From Pseudomonadota bacterium (GTDB lineage: Bacteria > Pseudomonadota > Alphaproteobacteria > Rhizobiales > Hyphomicrobiaceae), in contig JAFECE010000011.1 in assembly GCA_018242295.1 (NCBI GenBank), positions 992,001-1,056,000 on the forward strand: a stretch of 64,000 nucleotides of DNA. Reading direction: 5' to 3'. Of the stretch, positions 51,603 to 59,379 are shown piece by piece. Numbering within the stretch: position 1 is the stretch's first letter; every line of letters starts with the position of its first letter. The position numbers and the translations under genes are program-made. Below the pieces are notes generated by a model. That model saw only the letters and a program-made list of their open reading frames with translations. It was not told where the DNA came from and searched no databases.

Positions 51603-51932
51603 ATGCCGACTCCCACAGTCGTTCTGCATGCGTCTAAGCACGGCCGCTTCACAGCCTCGTTGCTAGACGGCACGCCACTCGTTACTCGGCCCACGTCGAG
51701 CCCGATCTTCGCAAGTTGCCGCGCCCTCGTAGCGCTGGGTTTCGCTGATGGTCCCGCCCACTTTCGCCATGCGCGCTCGCCGCTCGCCTACGACGCATCA
51801 GTGCAGTCCATTCATCACGCGGCCTCGCTCACGCTTTCAGAAGAGGATCGCCGCGGGCTCCGCATCGTGAAGTGGGTCTCATTCGAGCGAGGACGGCCGC
51901 CTGCAGCCGCCGCTACCTCTCTACCGGCCTGA
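51603..51932 (+). CDS. Hypothetical protein (109 aa)
   Basis: Starts MPTPTVVLHASKHGRFTASL; the middle reads like a small alpha/beta protein (LVALGFADGPAHFRH) and the end is Pro/Ala-rich. It begins 43 bases after the last hairpin unit. The ribosome site is weak. No family recognised. Confidence 0.45.
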   Translation: MPTPTVVLHASKHGRFTASLLDGTPLVTRPTSSPIFASCRALVALGFADGPAHFRHARSPLAYDASVQSIHHAASLTLSEEDRRGLRIVKWVSFERGRPPAAAATSLPA

Positions 51933-52011
51933 TCAGCAGCGCCAGAATTTGGAGGCACCACACCCACCTAGGCGCGCCTTCCAATCGAACTCGCTCATCC
52001 TCTCGCCTTCC

Positions 52012-52317
52012 CTATCGTAATGCCCCGCCATCCGACCGAACGTAACGGCGCACGATCTTGAGTAGGGACGGCGTCACAAACTCGGTCATGCCCGTCTCAT
52101 CGGTCAGCATAAAGCGCAGCGCCAAGTCTGCGTCGCGCTTGCAGATTCGAATGTTCTTATCGGTTGCCACAGTACGCAAGTCCGTTAGGACCTCGCCCAT
52201 CAGGAAATCAAGCTCGTGGGCTGGTAGCCCGGCGCCGGGGCTCTTGGGGGCAAGCACTCGAAACCGCTGCAACACGCCGTGCGCTGTCAGCCTCTTCGTG
52301 TATCGACCTAAAGTCAT
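52012..52317 (-). CDS. Hypothetical protein (101 aa)
   Basis: Soluble, helical: HELDFLMGEVLTDLRTVATD, KRDADLALRFMLTDETG, LLKIVRRYVRS. Strong ribosome site GGAGG eight bases before ATG 52317. No known domain. Confidence 0.55.
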   Translation of the reverse strand: MTLGRYTKRLTAHGVLQRFRVLAPKSPGAGLPAHELDFLMGEVLTDLRTVATDKNIRICKRDADLALRFMLTDETGMTEFVTPSLLKIVRRYVRSDGGALR

Positions 52318-52530
52318 GACGGTGGCCTCCGGATTGCGCTAGGAGGCCGAATCTTGCACGCGAGCGCCAGGCGTGGCAAGCCGGTGTTGTGGAAAAAGTT
52401 AAAAGAATCAGTGGTTTAGTGGCCGACACAATATCATGTCCGACGATCCATTATCTCACCAATGTATCGAGTGGCGCGAGGGCGGCTGTTCGGCTGTCTC
52501 GGATGGGTACACGCTGACGAGGCAGCACCG

Positions 52531-52612
52531 CGAGACACAAAGTGCGTCTCATATGGGTTGACTTCTGTCTTTCGAGACAGTATCCCTGCAGGGTCTAGAA
52601 CCTATCGAGACA
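52531..52612. promoter_or_regulatory. Three CGAGACA repeats upstream of the resolvase
   Basis: CGAGACA at 52531, 52573 and 52606, plus an inverted GTCTC at 52546-52550. The last is extended to TCGAGACACTA and the middle one is TCGAGACAGTA. The position just before the gene suits a res site or operator. Confidence 0.5.
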
Positions 52613-52629
52613 CTAAAGGGACCTGCAAC

Positions 52630-53169
52630 ATGACACGCATCGGCTACGCCCGTGTGAGCAGCACGGACCAAGACCTGAGTTTGCAGAAGGCCGCTCTCAA
52701 GGCGGCGGGCTGCACGACCATCCGGGCGGAGAAGCGCTCCGGCACAACGACTAAGGGGCGGACTGAGCTTGAGACCGTCCTCGACTTTCTCAGAGAGGGC
52801 GACGAGCTTGTCGTTACGCGCATCGATCGCCTCGCGCGAAGCATCGCCGACCTTCAGACGATTGTGCGGGCGATCCGGGAGAAGGGGGCCGCGCTAAGAG
52901 CCACGGAGCAGCCGATCGACACGAGCACCGCGGCAGGCAAGGCGTTCCTCGATATGCTTGGTGTCTTCGCAGAATTCGAGACCAACCTCCGGAAGGAGAG
53001 GCAACTCGAAGGGATTGCGAAGGCCAAGGCGGAAGGCGTCTATAAAGGGCGCAAGGCGTCCATTGACCCCGCCGCGGTCGCGAAGCTCAAGGCCGAGGGG
53101 CTCGGCGCCAGCGAGATTGCCAAGCGGCTGAAGATTGGCAGAGCGAGCGTATACCGCGTGCTAGAGTAA
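52630..53169 (+). CDS. Serine recombinase (resolvase/invertase family)
   Basis: 179 residues, full length for the small resolvases. The N-terminus is RIGYARVSSTDQDLSLQ with the catalytic Ser in RVSS (S9 or S10). Conserved VTRIDRLARSIADLQ, then the E helix and a C-terminal helix-turn-helix (ASEIAKRLKIGRASVYRVLE). ATG 52630 was chosen because the family N-terminus starts there. It may resolve multimers of the excised element. Confidence 0.9.
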   Translation: MTRIGYARVSSTDQDLSLQKAALKAAGCTTIRAEKRSGTTTKGRTELETVLDFLREGDELVVTRIDRLARSIADLQTIVRAIREKGAALRATEQPIDTSTAAGKAFLDMLGVFAEFETNLRKERQLEGIAKAKAEGVYKGRKASIDPAAVAKLKAEGLGASEIAKRLKIGRASVYRVLE

Positions 53170-53373
53170 GCTCGAGTTACCGACGCCAGGGAGCGGCGTG
53201 GGCCGTGCTTCCTGCGGGAGCGCTAGTGTTCGATTTCGCCAGAGCCAGCATCAGGGCGGGCGGAGCGTCCCGCGGTGAGTGGGCGGGCCGTGCGCGAAAT
53301 GCCGGGCAGGCATACGGGGGGAAACGCGCAAAGCTCGCTTCCGGGGGTAGGCGTTCGGATGCGCTACCCAAAA

Positions 53374-54288
53374 TCAATCGCCAGAGGTGTCAAAGGTTTT
53401 CGCACCCGGCAAGGGGCCGGATGGAGTGTTTGCAGAAGGCGAAGCTCCCTTGGCGGCGCGGACCTGTTGTTGGATTGAGAGGATATTCTTTTTAACGTCA
53501 GCTTGGTCCAAAAGACTGAGTATGTGCCACGCGGGCACAACCCCGCTGAGTCCTGAAGCCTCGGTTATGTGCAGTGTGCCGACCTCTTTGCCGTCCGCAC
53601 CTATCAGTGGCCGCTTCTCGTGTATTTGTCCCCACAGAACGCCGAGCAAATACTCGAAGGATCGTTTCTCGGCCGAGCGCGGAGATCGAAATATTGCGGT
53701 AGCTGGAATTCCGTAGGTGACGACAGGGGAGCCGGAATATCCCGGTTTTGATCGCGTCTCGACCGCAAAGCTATCCTCGTCCAATCCCGTCTCAGCGTTA
53801 CGCATCTGCCTGTTGCTGGCGCTTATGTTGCCGAAGCGCACTGTTGGCTCATTGTGCACTTCACCCTCGTGCCCGATAAATCTGCCCACAATGTAAACGT
53901 CATCTCCAATTCCTATCGCGTATTCTCGTGCTGTTTCCCGAGACAGGAAGATGCGCGTGGGAATCGCGTTGTATCGCGTTTGAGCGGCGTCCATTGACAC
54001 AAACACGAGCGCTAAATCGTGAGGCCCGCTGTGTAGAAACACGTCAGATGGTTCTATAGTGATGCAGTCGGGGGGGCCGGCGTCCTTCCTATTCAACCGA
54101 ACGGCATGGCATTTTTCGATCACGTGCTTGTTTGTGACAATGCAGAGCAACTCACGATCAGTGATTTCCGGAAAAGGAAAGCTAATCCAAAAGCCCGTTC
54201 CGCCGGATTCAGTGCCCTCCTCAGCGTCTCGAAGAGTGTCATAAAAATAGACGGCCACATCGAGCCGATCATCTGGAAGTCTGGGCAT
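53374..54288 (-). CDS. Trypsin-like serine peptidase
   Basis: 304 residues. Catalytic triad by motif: His in IVTNKHVIE (residue ~54), Asp in SGPHDLALVFV (~90), Ser in SKPGYSGSPVV (~190). No signal peptide or membrane segment, so it acts in the cytoplasm. Stand-alone cytoplasmic trypsin-like domains occur in predicted immunity or conflict loci. The ~40 C-terminal residues are low complexity. Its substrate is unknown. Confidence 0.75.
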   Translation of the reverse strand: MPRLPDDRLDVAVYFYDTLRDAEEGTESGGTGFWISFPFPEITDRELLCIVTNKHVIEKCHAVRLNRKDAGPPDCITIEPSDVFLHSGPHDLALVFVSMDAAQTRYNAIPTRIFLSRETAREYAIGIGDDVYIVGRFIGHEGEVHNEPTVRFGNISASNRQMRNAETGLDEDSFAVETRSKPGYSGSPVVTYGIPATAIFRSPRSAEKRSFEYLLGVLWGQIHEKRPLIGADGKEVGTLHITEASGLSGVVPAWHILSLLDQADVKKNILSIQQQVRAAKGASPSANTPSGPLPGAKTFDTSGD

Positions 54289-54326
54289 TGAGATGTTCCG
54301 ATTGAGAGAGGCCCCGTGCGAAGATG

Positions 54327-55028
54327 CTAGAGCAGTAATCGCGCTTCGTCAGGTGCGGAATGCCCCAATAAGTCTTCCTTGTCCTTACCGCTCTGGACAA
54401 TCCGCATTGCGCTGGGCTCGAAGCTCCGTGCCAACGCGAACGCGTTCTCCGTTGACCCCGTGAGCCACGTCTCGAAGTCCTGCTCTTCGCTGAGCAGCAC
54501 GGGCATGCGCTCGTGATTGATACTTTCGGTGAGTGCGTTCGGCGTTGTCGTTAGGAAGGCATAGACGTCAAGCTCAAGCGCGGGGCCGTCCTTCTTCACG
54601 GGCCCCTTCCAACGCCGCCACACGCCGGGAAACGCAAAGACGCGCCGCTCGCGATCTTCTTCAAGCTCTCCGTTGACAGCGAACCAAAACCACTTGGCAG
54701 GCTTCTCCGTGTTGGGCTCGCAGTAAGATGATGCCGGTACGAGGCAACGTCGCGCGTCGAACGACGGCCGCCAGAACTTCGACGTTAGGAGCTTGTCGTC
54801 TCGCACATTGGTGACGCGGCGCGGAGCTTTCCCATCCTGAGGAAGCACAAAGCCCCAGCTCATGGTGACAAGCTCTCGCTCGCCGTCGTCGGCGCGTCGG
54901 ACCACCGGAGCGTTCCAGCCTGGGAATATTGCGGGCTGCGGATGGATGCGCGTTGCCCGATTGTCAGAGATGCGAAAGAGGCGGCGGATCGCTTCGACGT
55001 TGCGGGTTTGGGAGTAGAGGTTGCACAT
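54327..55028 (-). CDS. SOS-response-associated peptidase (SRAP, YedK/HMCES-like)
   Basis: 233 residues, full length. The catalytic Cys2 becomes N-terminal after Met removal (MCNLYSQ). Further active-site elements: the Asn in GWN, Glu in SYCEP and the His in SINHERMPVLL. It forms a stable thiazolidine crosslink with abasic sites in single-stranded DNA. ATG 55028 was chosen because Cys must be residue 2. A truncated paralogue lies at 11686. SRAP genes are frequent on phages and islands. Confidence 0.9.
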   Translation of the reverse strand: MCNLYSQTRNVEAIRRLFRISDNRATRIHPQPAIFPGWNAPVVRRADDGERELVTMSWGFVLPQDGKAPRRVTNVRDDKLLTSKFWRPSFDARRCLVPASSYCEPNTEKPAKWFWFAVNGELEEDRERRVFAFPGVWRRWKGPVKKDGPALELDVYAFLTTTPNALTESINHERMPVLLSEEQDFETWLTGSTENAFALARSFEPSAMRIVQSGKDKEDLLGHSAPDEARLLL

Positions 55029-55161
55029 GGCGCCAGATTTAGATGCTGCCGGATTGCGCCGCAAGGCGCCGACACCATTTGTGAGTTGAGCGTTTGCGCA
55101 GTGCGGCTAGGGTGGGGCGGGGAGACTTTGGGGACGGCAGGCCAACACATGAGGCACCGCC

Positions 55162-55491
55162 ATGTCGCCCTACGATCCAAAGCTCTATCCGACCGAAGTC
55201 GACGTGGATCGCGCCTATCATCGCATACCGAAAGATGACGCGTGGAAGCGCGTTACTCTCCAACACATTATAGACCGCGATAGGCGGCTGCGCCTTGGTT
55301 GCTGCGGGTGTCAGCGATATGCAATGGTTTGGCCTCGGGCTTACGCCGAGCAGCACGGCGTCCCGCTAGATACGCCACTCCTGACGCTTGAGCGACGCAT
55401 TCGCTGCATCACGTGCAACGCCCGGATAATTCACATCACGCCCGAGCCGTACTCCATCGAGCATGATCAGCTTGGGAAGCCGAGGGGGTGA
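55162..55491 (+). CDS. Small protein with two CXXC-type pairs
   Basis: 109 residues. Cys pairs GCCGCQRY and IRCITCNARI, 40 residues apart, could hold one zinc ion. N-terminus MSPYDPKLYPTEVDVDRAYHR. TGAGG ribosome site. It begins 133 bases from the divergent SRAP gene. Unknown function. Confidence 0.55.
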   Translation: MSPYDPKLYPTEVDVDRAYHRIPKDDAWKRVTLQHIIDRDRRLRLGCCGCQRYAMVWPRAYAEQHGVPLDTPLLTLERRIRCITCNARIIHITPEPYSIEHDQLGKPRG

Positions 55492-55626
55492 ATTTGTATA
55501 CCGGGCATCGCGGAGACATCCTCGCCTTTGCAGGTCTCTAGTGCACACCGCCAAGTAAGCGGTTAGATAAGCAACATCACAACCCGATTCTCGCGTGGAT
55601 TGCCGAACCCAACGAACTGATGCGCA

Positions 55627-55956
55627 ATGGAACTGTCGTTCGCCACGGTCGAGTTGAGGAGTATTTGCGAAAATCGTCGAAAAGCGGCGACTGTTCTCGG
55701 TGTGGTTGAATCTAATGAGCTGCTCGCACGAGTAGGAGATCTCATGGCCAGCGAGACCATGGGTGAGTTCATCGACCTTTTCCCCAAGGAAGTGGTCGCA
55801 TATCCGCCCGACGAGTACCTAATCCAATTGAAGTCTGGCTTTGGTCTCCGCGTTGTTGCTGGCCATCTAGAAATACCCCGCACCGAATCTGGCGCGACTG
55901 ACTGGTCGCAAGTTTCGCGCATCAAGATTATCAACCTGGAGCCTCCGCATGAGTGA
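55627..55956 (+). CDS. HigB/RelE-like putative toxin
   Basis: 109 residues. N-terminal MELSFATVELRSICENRRKAATVLG resembles the HigB/killer-protein layout (beta strand, then a helix with KA...LG), and the middle has EFIDLFP and LKSGFGLRVVAG. If active it would cleave mRNA on the ribosome. The next gene starts eight bases before its stop and encodes an antitoxin-like HTH protein with an ImmA/IrrE domain, the common gene order for HigBA-type pairs. Confidence 0.6.
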   Translation: MELSFATVELRSICENRRKAATVLGVVESNELLARVGDLMASETMGEFIDLFPKEVVAYPPDEYLIQLKSGFGLRVVAGHLEIPRTESGATDWSQVSRIKIINLEPPHE

Positions 55957-57055
55957 AGCTCAATTTCAGCCGCAGTGGATATCGCGGCCGGGAGAAACAA
56001 TTTCCGCTCTTATGTCGCAGCGCTCACTAGATAGTGGTCGCTTGGCGGCTCTTATGGAGATGGATAGTCAGGCGCTTCGCCGTCTCATCGCGGGCAGCAT
56101 GGACATTGACGAGGAGATTGCTCGGCGGTTAGCGAAACATCTCGGCGGCTCAATGAGGTTTTGGTGCACGAGACAACGGCAATTCAACGAGGCGCTAGAC
56201 CGTGCTGTAGGATCGCTTAAGCCGGACGCCGCCAAAGCGTGGCTCGACACTCTCCCAATTTCTGATCTTGTTAAAACGGGTTGGGTTACGAAAGGAAAGG
56301 GTGCCGCCACCATCCGATCACTGTGCGCTTATTTCGGCGTATCGAGTCCTGCCGAATGGCGGAGCCAATACAATTCCTTCGCGAATACGTTTTCCTATCG
56401 CACGTCTCCATCGTTTGAAAACAAGCTTGGGGCTCTATCGGTCTGGCTTCGTCAAGCCGAGATCGAGGCTGATGACGTTGTATGCGAGCGCTGGGATCGA
56501 GATAAATTGTCGAAGGCTGTCATTGAACTGAGACGCCTTACCAAGCAAAAGAATCCGTCCTCTTTTATTCCTAAGCTGAGAGCGCTTTGCAGCGCCGCGG
56601 GGGTCGCTATCGTGTTTATGCGAGCACCCTCCGGATGTGCCGTTAGTGGTGCCACACGCTTTATATCCTCTGACAAAGCGATGATTGTGATGAGCTTCCG
56701 ACACCTATCGGAGGATCATTTTTGGTTCACACTATTTCATGAGATTGGTCATCTCTTACTACACGGCCGCGCTGCCACATTCGTCGACGGCGACGCCGCT
56801 GATAGTTCGAAGAAGGAGAACGAAGCGAACTCGTTTGCTGCTCAAGTCCTAATTCCGCCCACGCGGTCGGAGGCATTGCAGGACCTAAGGCGCAACGCAA
56901 AGAGCATTATACGATTTGCCGTGTCGATTGATCTCTCTCCCGGCATTGTCGTGGGGCAAATGCAGCACGCCGAATTGTTGGGCCCAGGGCAACTGAACTT
57001 CTTGAAGCGCAGATACAGGTGGGAAGACATTCAGGCCGCACTAACTACCCTTTGA
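55949..57055 (+). CDS. HTH plus ImmA/IrrE metallopeptidase, HigA-like antitoxin/regulator
   Basis: 368 residues. The N-terminal HTH (~residues 25-75) reads SGRLAALMEMDSQALRRLIAGS. The C-terminal ImmA/IrrE domain has the zinc motif HEIGH in FTLFHEIGHLLLHG (~residue 270) and a later ENEANSFAAQVLIP that supplies the third ligand. Such fusions are annotated as HigA-family or ImmA-type proteins and can cleave a partner protein. It overlaps the upstream gene by eight bases. Confidence 0.8.
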   Translation: MSEAQFQPQWISRPGETISALMSQRSLDSGRLAALMEMDSQALRRLIAGSMDIDEEIARRLAKHLGGSMRFWCTRQRQFNEALDRAVGSLKPDAAKAWLDTLPISDLVKTGWVTKGKGAATIRSLCAYFGVSSPAEWRSQYNSFANTFSYRTSPSFENKLGALSVWLRQAEIEADDVVCERWDRDKLSKAVIELRRLTKQKNPSSFIPKLRALCSAAGVAIVFMRAPSGCAVSGATRFISSDKAMIVMSFRHLSEDHFWFTLFHEIGHLLLHGRAATFVDGDAADSSKKENEANSFAAQVLIPPTRSEALQDLRRNAKSIIRFAVSIDLSPGIVVGQMQHAELLGPGQLNFLKRRYRWEDIQAALTTL

Positions 57056-57962
57056 AGTGCACGAATTTGCGTGGGCTCTTTTGCCAATTGCACAGAGAGT
57101 CTTCCATCGCCTGCATGCCTATATTCAAGACTTCATCTAATTCGGTGAGCCACTCTTGAAGTTGGTCGATTTGCAGCGCTGCATTCGCCCGACCGCCGAA
57201 CAGCAAGCGCGCTCCACGAAGGGGGCCTGTTGCGCCTTTGAGATACGCCGAGCCGGGTGTGATCGGCGCCAAGTCCAGTCGACCAACCATCGTGAGAAAG
57301 TCGAACTTCCCCAATCTTCCAAAGCTCTTGACCTTCATGTTGCGGAAGAAGTGATCGAAGCTCTTGTGCGGATCATTCGCTCCTTGAGTTGTTTTGGCTA
57401 CGAGTTTCGCGTGGGAGTGCTCCGGACCAACCCATTTGATATAACTCTCAATCACAGCAGCAGTGCCTCTAGGCGAGTCGTCTTTTAGAGTTTCGTACTT
57501 TCGATGGTTGCTAAATGCTCCTCCAATCCGATGAGCGTTACGAGCGAGCCATTTGCGGAACCCTTTAGGGTCCACACTCACCTCCGCCCAAGTCCAGGTT
57601 TTCCGGCCCAATCCCGAGTACACGTCTTTAAGCCGCTCCCATCCGTAGCGACCGTGTTTGCCGAAATGGGTCGCGAGGAACGTGATCCAAAACGCCTCGT
57701 CAAGATTGCCTGCCTTCAAGTAAAGCGTGGCCGCCAACTCAGGATCAAACATGTCGCTATTGGGATCGGCTCTAGCGGCATCGATGGGGCGGCCCTTGCG
57801 GATTGTCGTAAAATCCTGTCGACGCAGGCTAGCGACCATTTGCAACGCTAAAGTTTTCCTAGTGTCGTCATGAGCGATGCCCGGTAAGGGGCGTTGCCGT
57901 TCAGAAAACTTTGCCAGCTGGGCTGCTAGTTTTTCCACTTTGTCCATTCGATTGGGCCACAC
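57045..57962 (-). CDS. Alpha-glutamyl/putrescinyl thymine pyrophosphorylase clade 3-like protein
   Basis: 305 residues from GTG 57962, which has GAGG seven bases upstream and begins four bases after the upstream gene's stop. Features recalled from the clade 3 group: RQRPLPGI near the N-terminus, FWITFLATHFGKHGRYGW, KDVYSGLG, GGAFSNHRKYETL and FGRLGKFDFLTMVGRLDLAPI. In phages, members of this superfamily act on modified thymine intermediates in DNA hypermodification. Recognition is from memory, so moderate confidence. TTG 57980 and ATG 57947 are other possible starts. The coupled gene upstream is a thymidylate-synthase-fold enzyme. Confidence 0.6.
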   Translation of the reverse strand: MWPNRMDKVEKLAAQLAKFSERQRPLPGIAHDDTRKTLALQMVASLRRQDFTTIRKGRPIDAARADPNSDMFDPELAATLYLKAGNLDEAFWITFLATHFGKHGRYGWERLKDVYSGLGRKTWTWAEVSVDPKGFRKWLARNAHRIGGAFSNHRKYETLKDDSPRGTAAVIESYIKWVGPEHSHAKLVAKTTQGANDPHKSFDHFFRNMKVKSFGRLGKFDFLTMVGRLDLAPITPGSAYLKGATGPLRGARLLFGGRANAALQIDQLQEWLTELDEVLNIGMQAMEDSLCNWQKSPRKFVHFKG

Positions 57963-57966
57963 GGAG

Positions 57967-58965
57967 TCACCTCGAACCAAAAGGAAAGATGAACTGAATA
58001 GGGGGCTTGGGTGCGCGGGGTTTCTTTTGCTTTCGGCTTTCGATGTATGGCCGGTATCCTTTGAAGGCGATTTGGCTCTTTATAGTCTGTATTTTCTCTG
58101 GATCTCCCGACGCAGCGAAAGCTTGCAGGAGCCGAACGAGATCGGCCCAATATGCGGGGAGATCGAAGACTTTGGAATCGAGTTCGAGACCGTTGCGAAT
58201 AAGCTCTTCCGCCTGAAGAAGCTTTGCAACTGCGGGCCACGGATCACCTACGGGCATGGGCGGCATCGCGATCGAAGCTTGAATATCTTCGTCCAAATAC
58301 TGTTGGGCCGCATCGCGGTCTTCGTCATAGAGGTGCATGCTGCCTACAAAATGCTTATAGCTTCCGAGTGTCACGCCTACCGAACGAGCAATCAGCTCCT
58401 GAATCATCGTGAAGCAAAATATATCGTGCGGAAGACCCTTGAATGCATCGTTAGATCGCATTGTCACCAGCATATGCAGGCGCTCTTCCCGAAGGGCAAA
58501 CTGCATCGTCGTCGTACAAGGAACAGCCTTGCAAGAGCTGGATAAGTCTTCGGCGTTGAATAGCTGAATTACAGCTTGACGTGAGGAGGGACGGTTCTTG
58601 AGCAATTCAATGATAGAGCGAACCTGATCTATACCTCGTTGATTGAAAAGGCGTGGCCCATAGCCTCCGAGAACTCTTTCCCCGTCCTCCGATTCAATCT
58701 CATACCGCTTGATATAGTACCGTATGAAGTCAAGCCTGTTATCTCTTGAAAGGTACCAGAGCAATTCCCCGAGACAGCTGAACGGCTTGCCCCTTGTCTC
58801 TGTCCTGCTCAATCGGGCTAAAGGTTGTTTAAGCTCCAGCAGGACGCCGCGCCGTTCGCGCGAAACACCACGACCCTGGCTCGACGGGACGACGTCTCCG
58901 CCCTTCAGGAGCTTCGGGTAAAGTTTTCGACATAAGTCGTCCAATGACGAGGCCGCGATCCGCAT
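57967..58965 (-). CDS. Thymidylate synthase-fold enzyme, dCMP hydroxymethylase-like
   Basis: 332 residues from ATG 58965. The catalytic Cys150 lies in AVPCTTTMQF, the phosphate site in MRSND (170-173), and the conserved end of the active site is GSMHLYDED (H211, Y213). The residue that is Asn in thymidylate synthases (Asn177 of E. coli, in GLPFNI) is Asp181 here (GLPHDI). In this family Asp at that position goes with dCMP as substrate, as in T4 gp42. So it probably makes 5-hydroxymethyl- or methyl-dCMP rather than dTMP. Base use is less GC-rich than its surroundings. A longer frame to 59136 adds an unlikely leader. Confidence 0.75.
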   Translation of the reverse strand: MRIAASSLDDLCRKLYPKLLKGGDVVPSSQGRGVSRERRGVLLELKQPLARLSRTETRGKPFSCLGELLWYLSRDNRLDFIRYYIKRYEIESEDGERVLGGYGPRLFNQRGIDQVRSIIELLKNRPSSRQAVIQLFNAEDLSSSCKAVPCTTTMQFALREERLHMLVTMRSNDAFKGLPHDIFCFTMIQELIARSVGVTLGSYKHFVGSMHLYDEDRDAAQQYLDEDIQASIAMPPMPVGDPWPAVAKLLQAEELIRNGLELDSKVFDLPAYWADLVRLLQAFAASGDPEKIQTIKSQIAFKGYRPYIESRKQKKPRAPKPPIQFIFPFGSR

Positions 58966-59202
58966 GATAGCCGTTCGTGGTCGTTGGCGGGAAGTGGGCG
59001 AGGAAACTGGGGTGGAGGGCCGTATAAATTCGGAGTTGCTAATCAATCCTCTGGCGAATATCTCGCGTGAAGCCGGTTGTACACCGCAACTACCAAGTTC
59101 GGCTGTTGACAAGTATTGCGGCTTGAAAACTGCCACACACGACTGCTACACACAGCGTATCGGGCAGTCAGAAAAACGTAATTAGATCAATGGTGCGCAG
59201 GG

Positions 59203-59232
59203 CGCTCGTTCGAATCCAGCCCTCTCCACCAA
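59203..59232 (+). other. Right attachment site (attR), tRNA-Tyr 3' end copy
   Basis: CGCT, one mismatch, then GTTCGAATCC and on to CCACCAA: 29 of 30 bases match 45752-45781. It marks the right end of the element. Confidence 0.8.
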
Positions 59233-59379
59233 GACCCTGTCTGCCAGTGTCGATTGACGGCGGTTGGCGCTTCTGAAACCCCAACAAAATCAAGGAAAAA
59301 TGCTTTCGGACGTCTGTTGACGTCGGCGCAAATCGCCTACCATCGGCCTCGCGTTTGTGGACGAATTCGTGGACGAGCG

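Larger units (their letters stand above)
45752..59232. mobile_element. Integrative element in tRNA-Tyr (about 13.5 kb)
   Basis: The left end is the 3' end of tRNA-Tyr (45752-45781). The right end is a copy at 59203-59232 matching 29 of 30 bases, with a perfect 25-base core. A tyrosine integrase gene begins 88 bases inside the left end, as in classic tRNA-targeted genomic islands. The cargo is partition-like genes, a repeat array, resolvase, peptidases, a toxin-antitoxin-like pair and a nucleotide-modification-like pair. No conjugation genes are seen, so transfer would need help from elsewhere. Confidence 0.85.
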
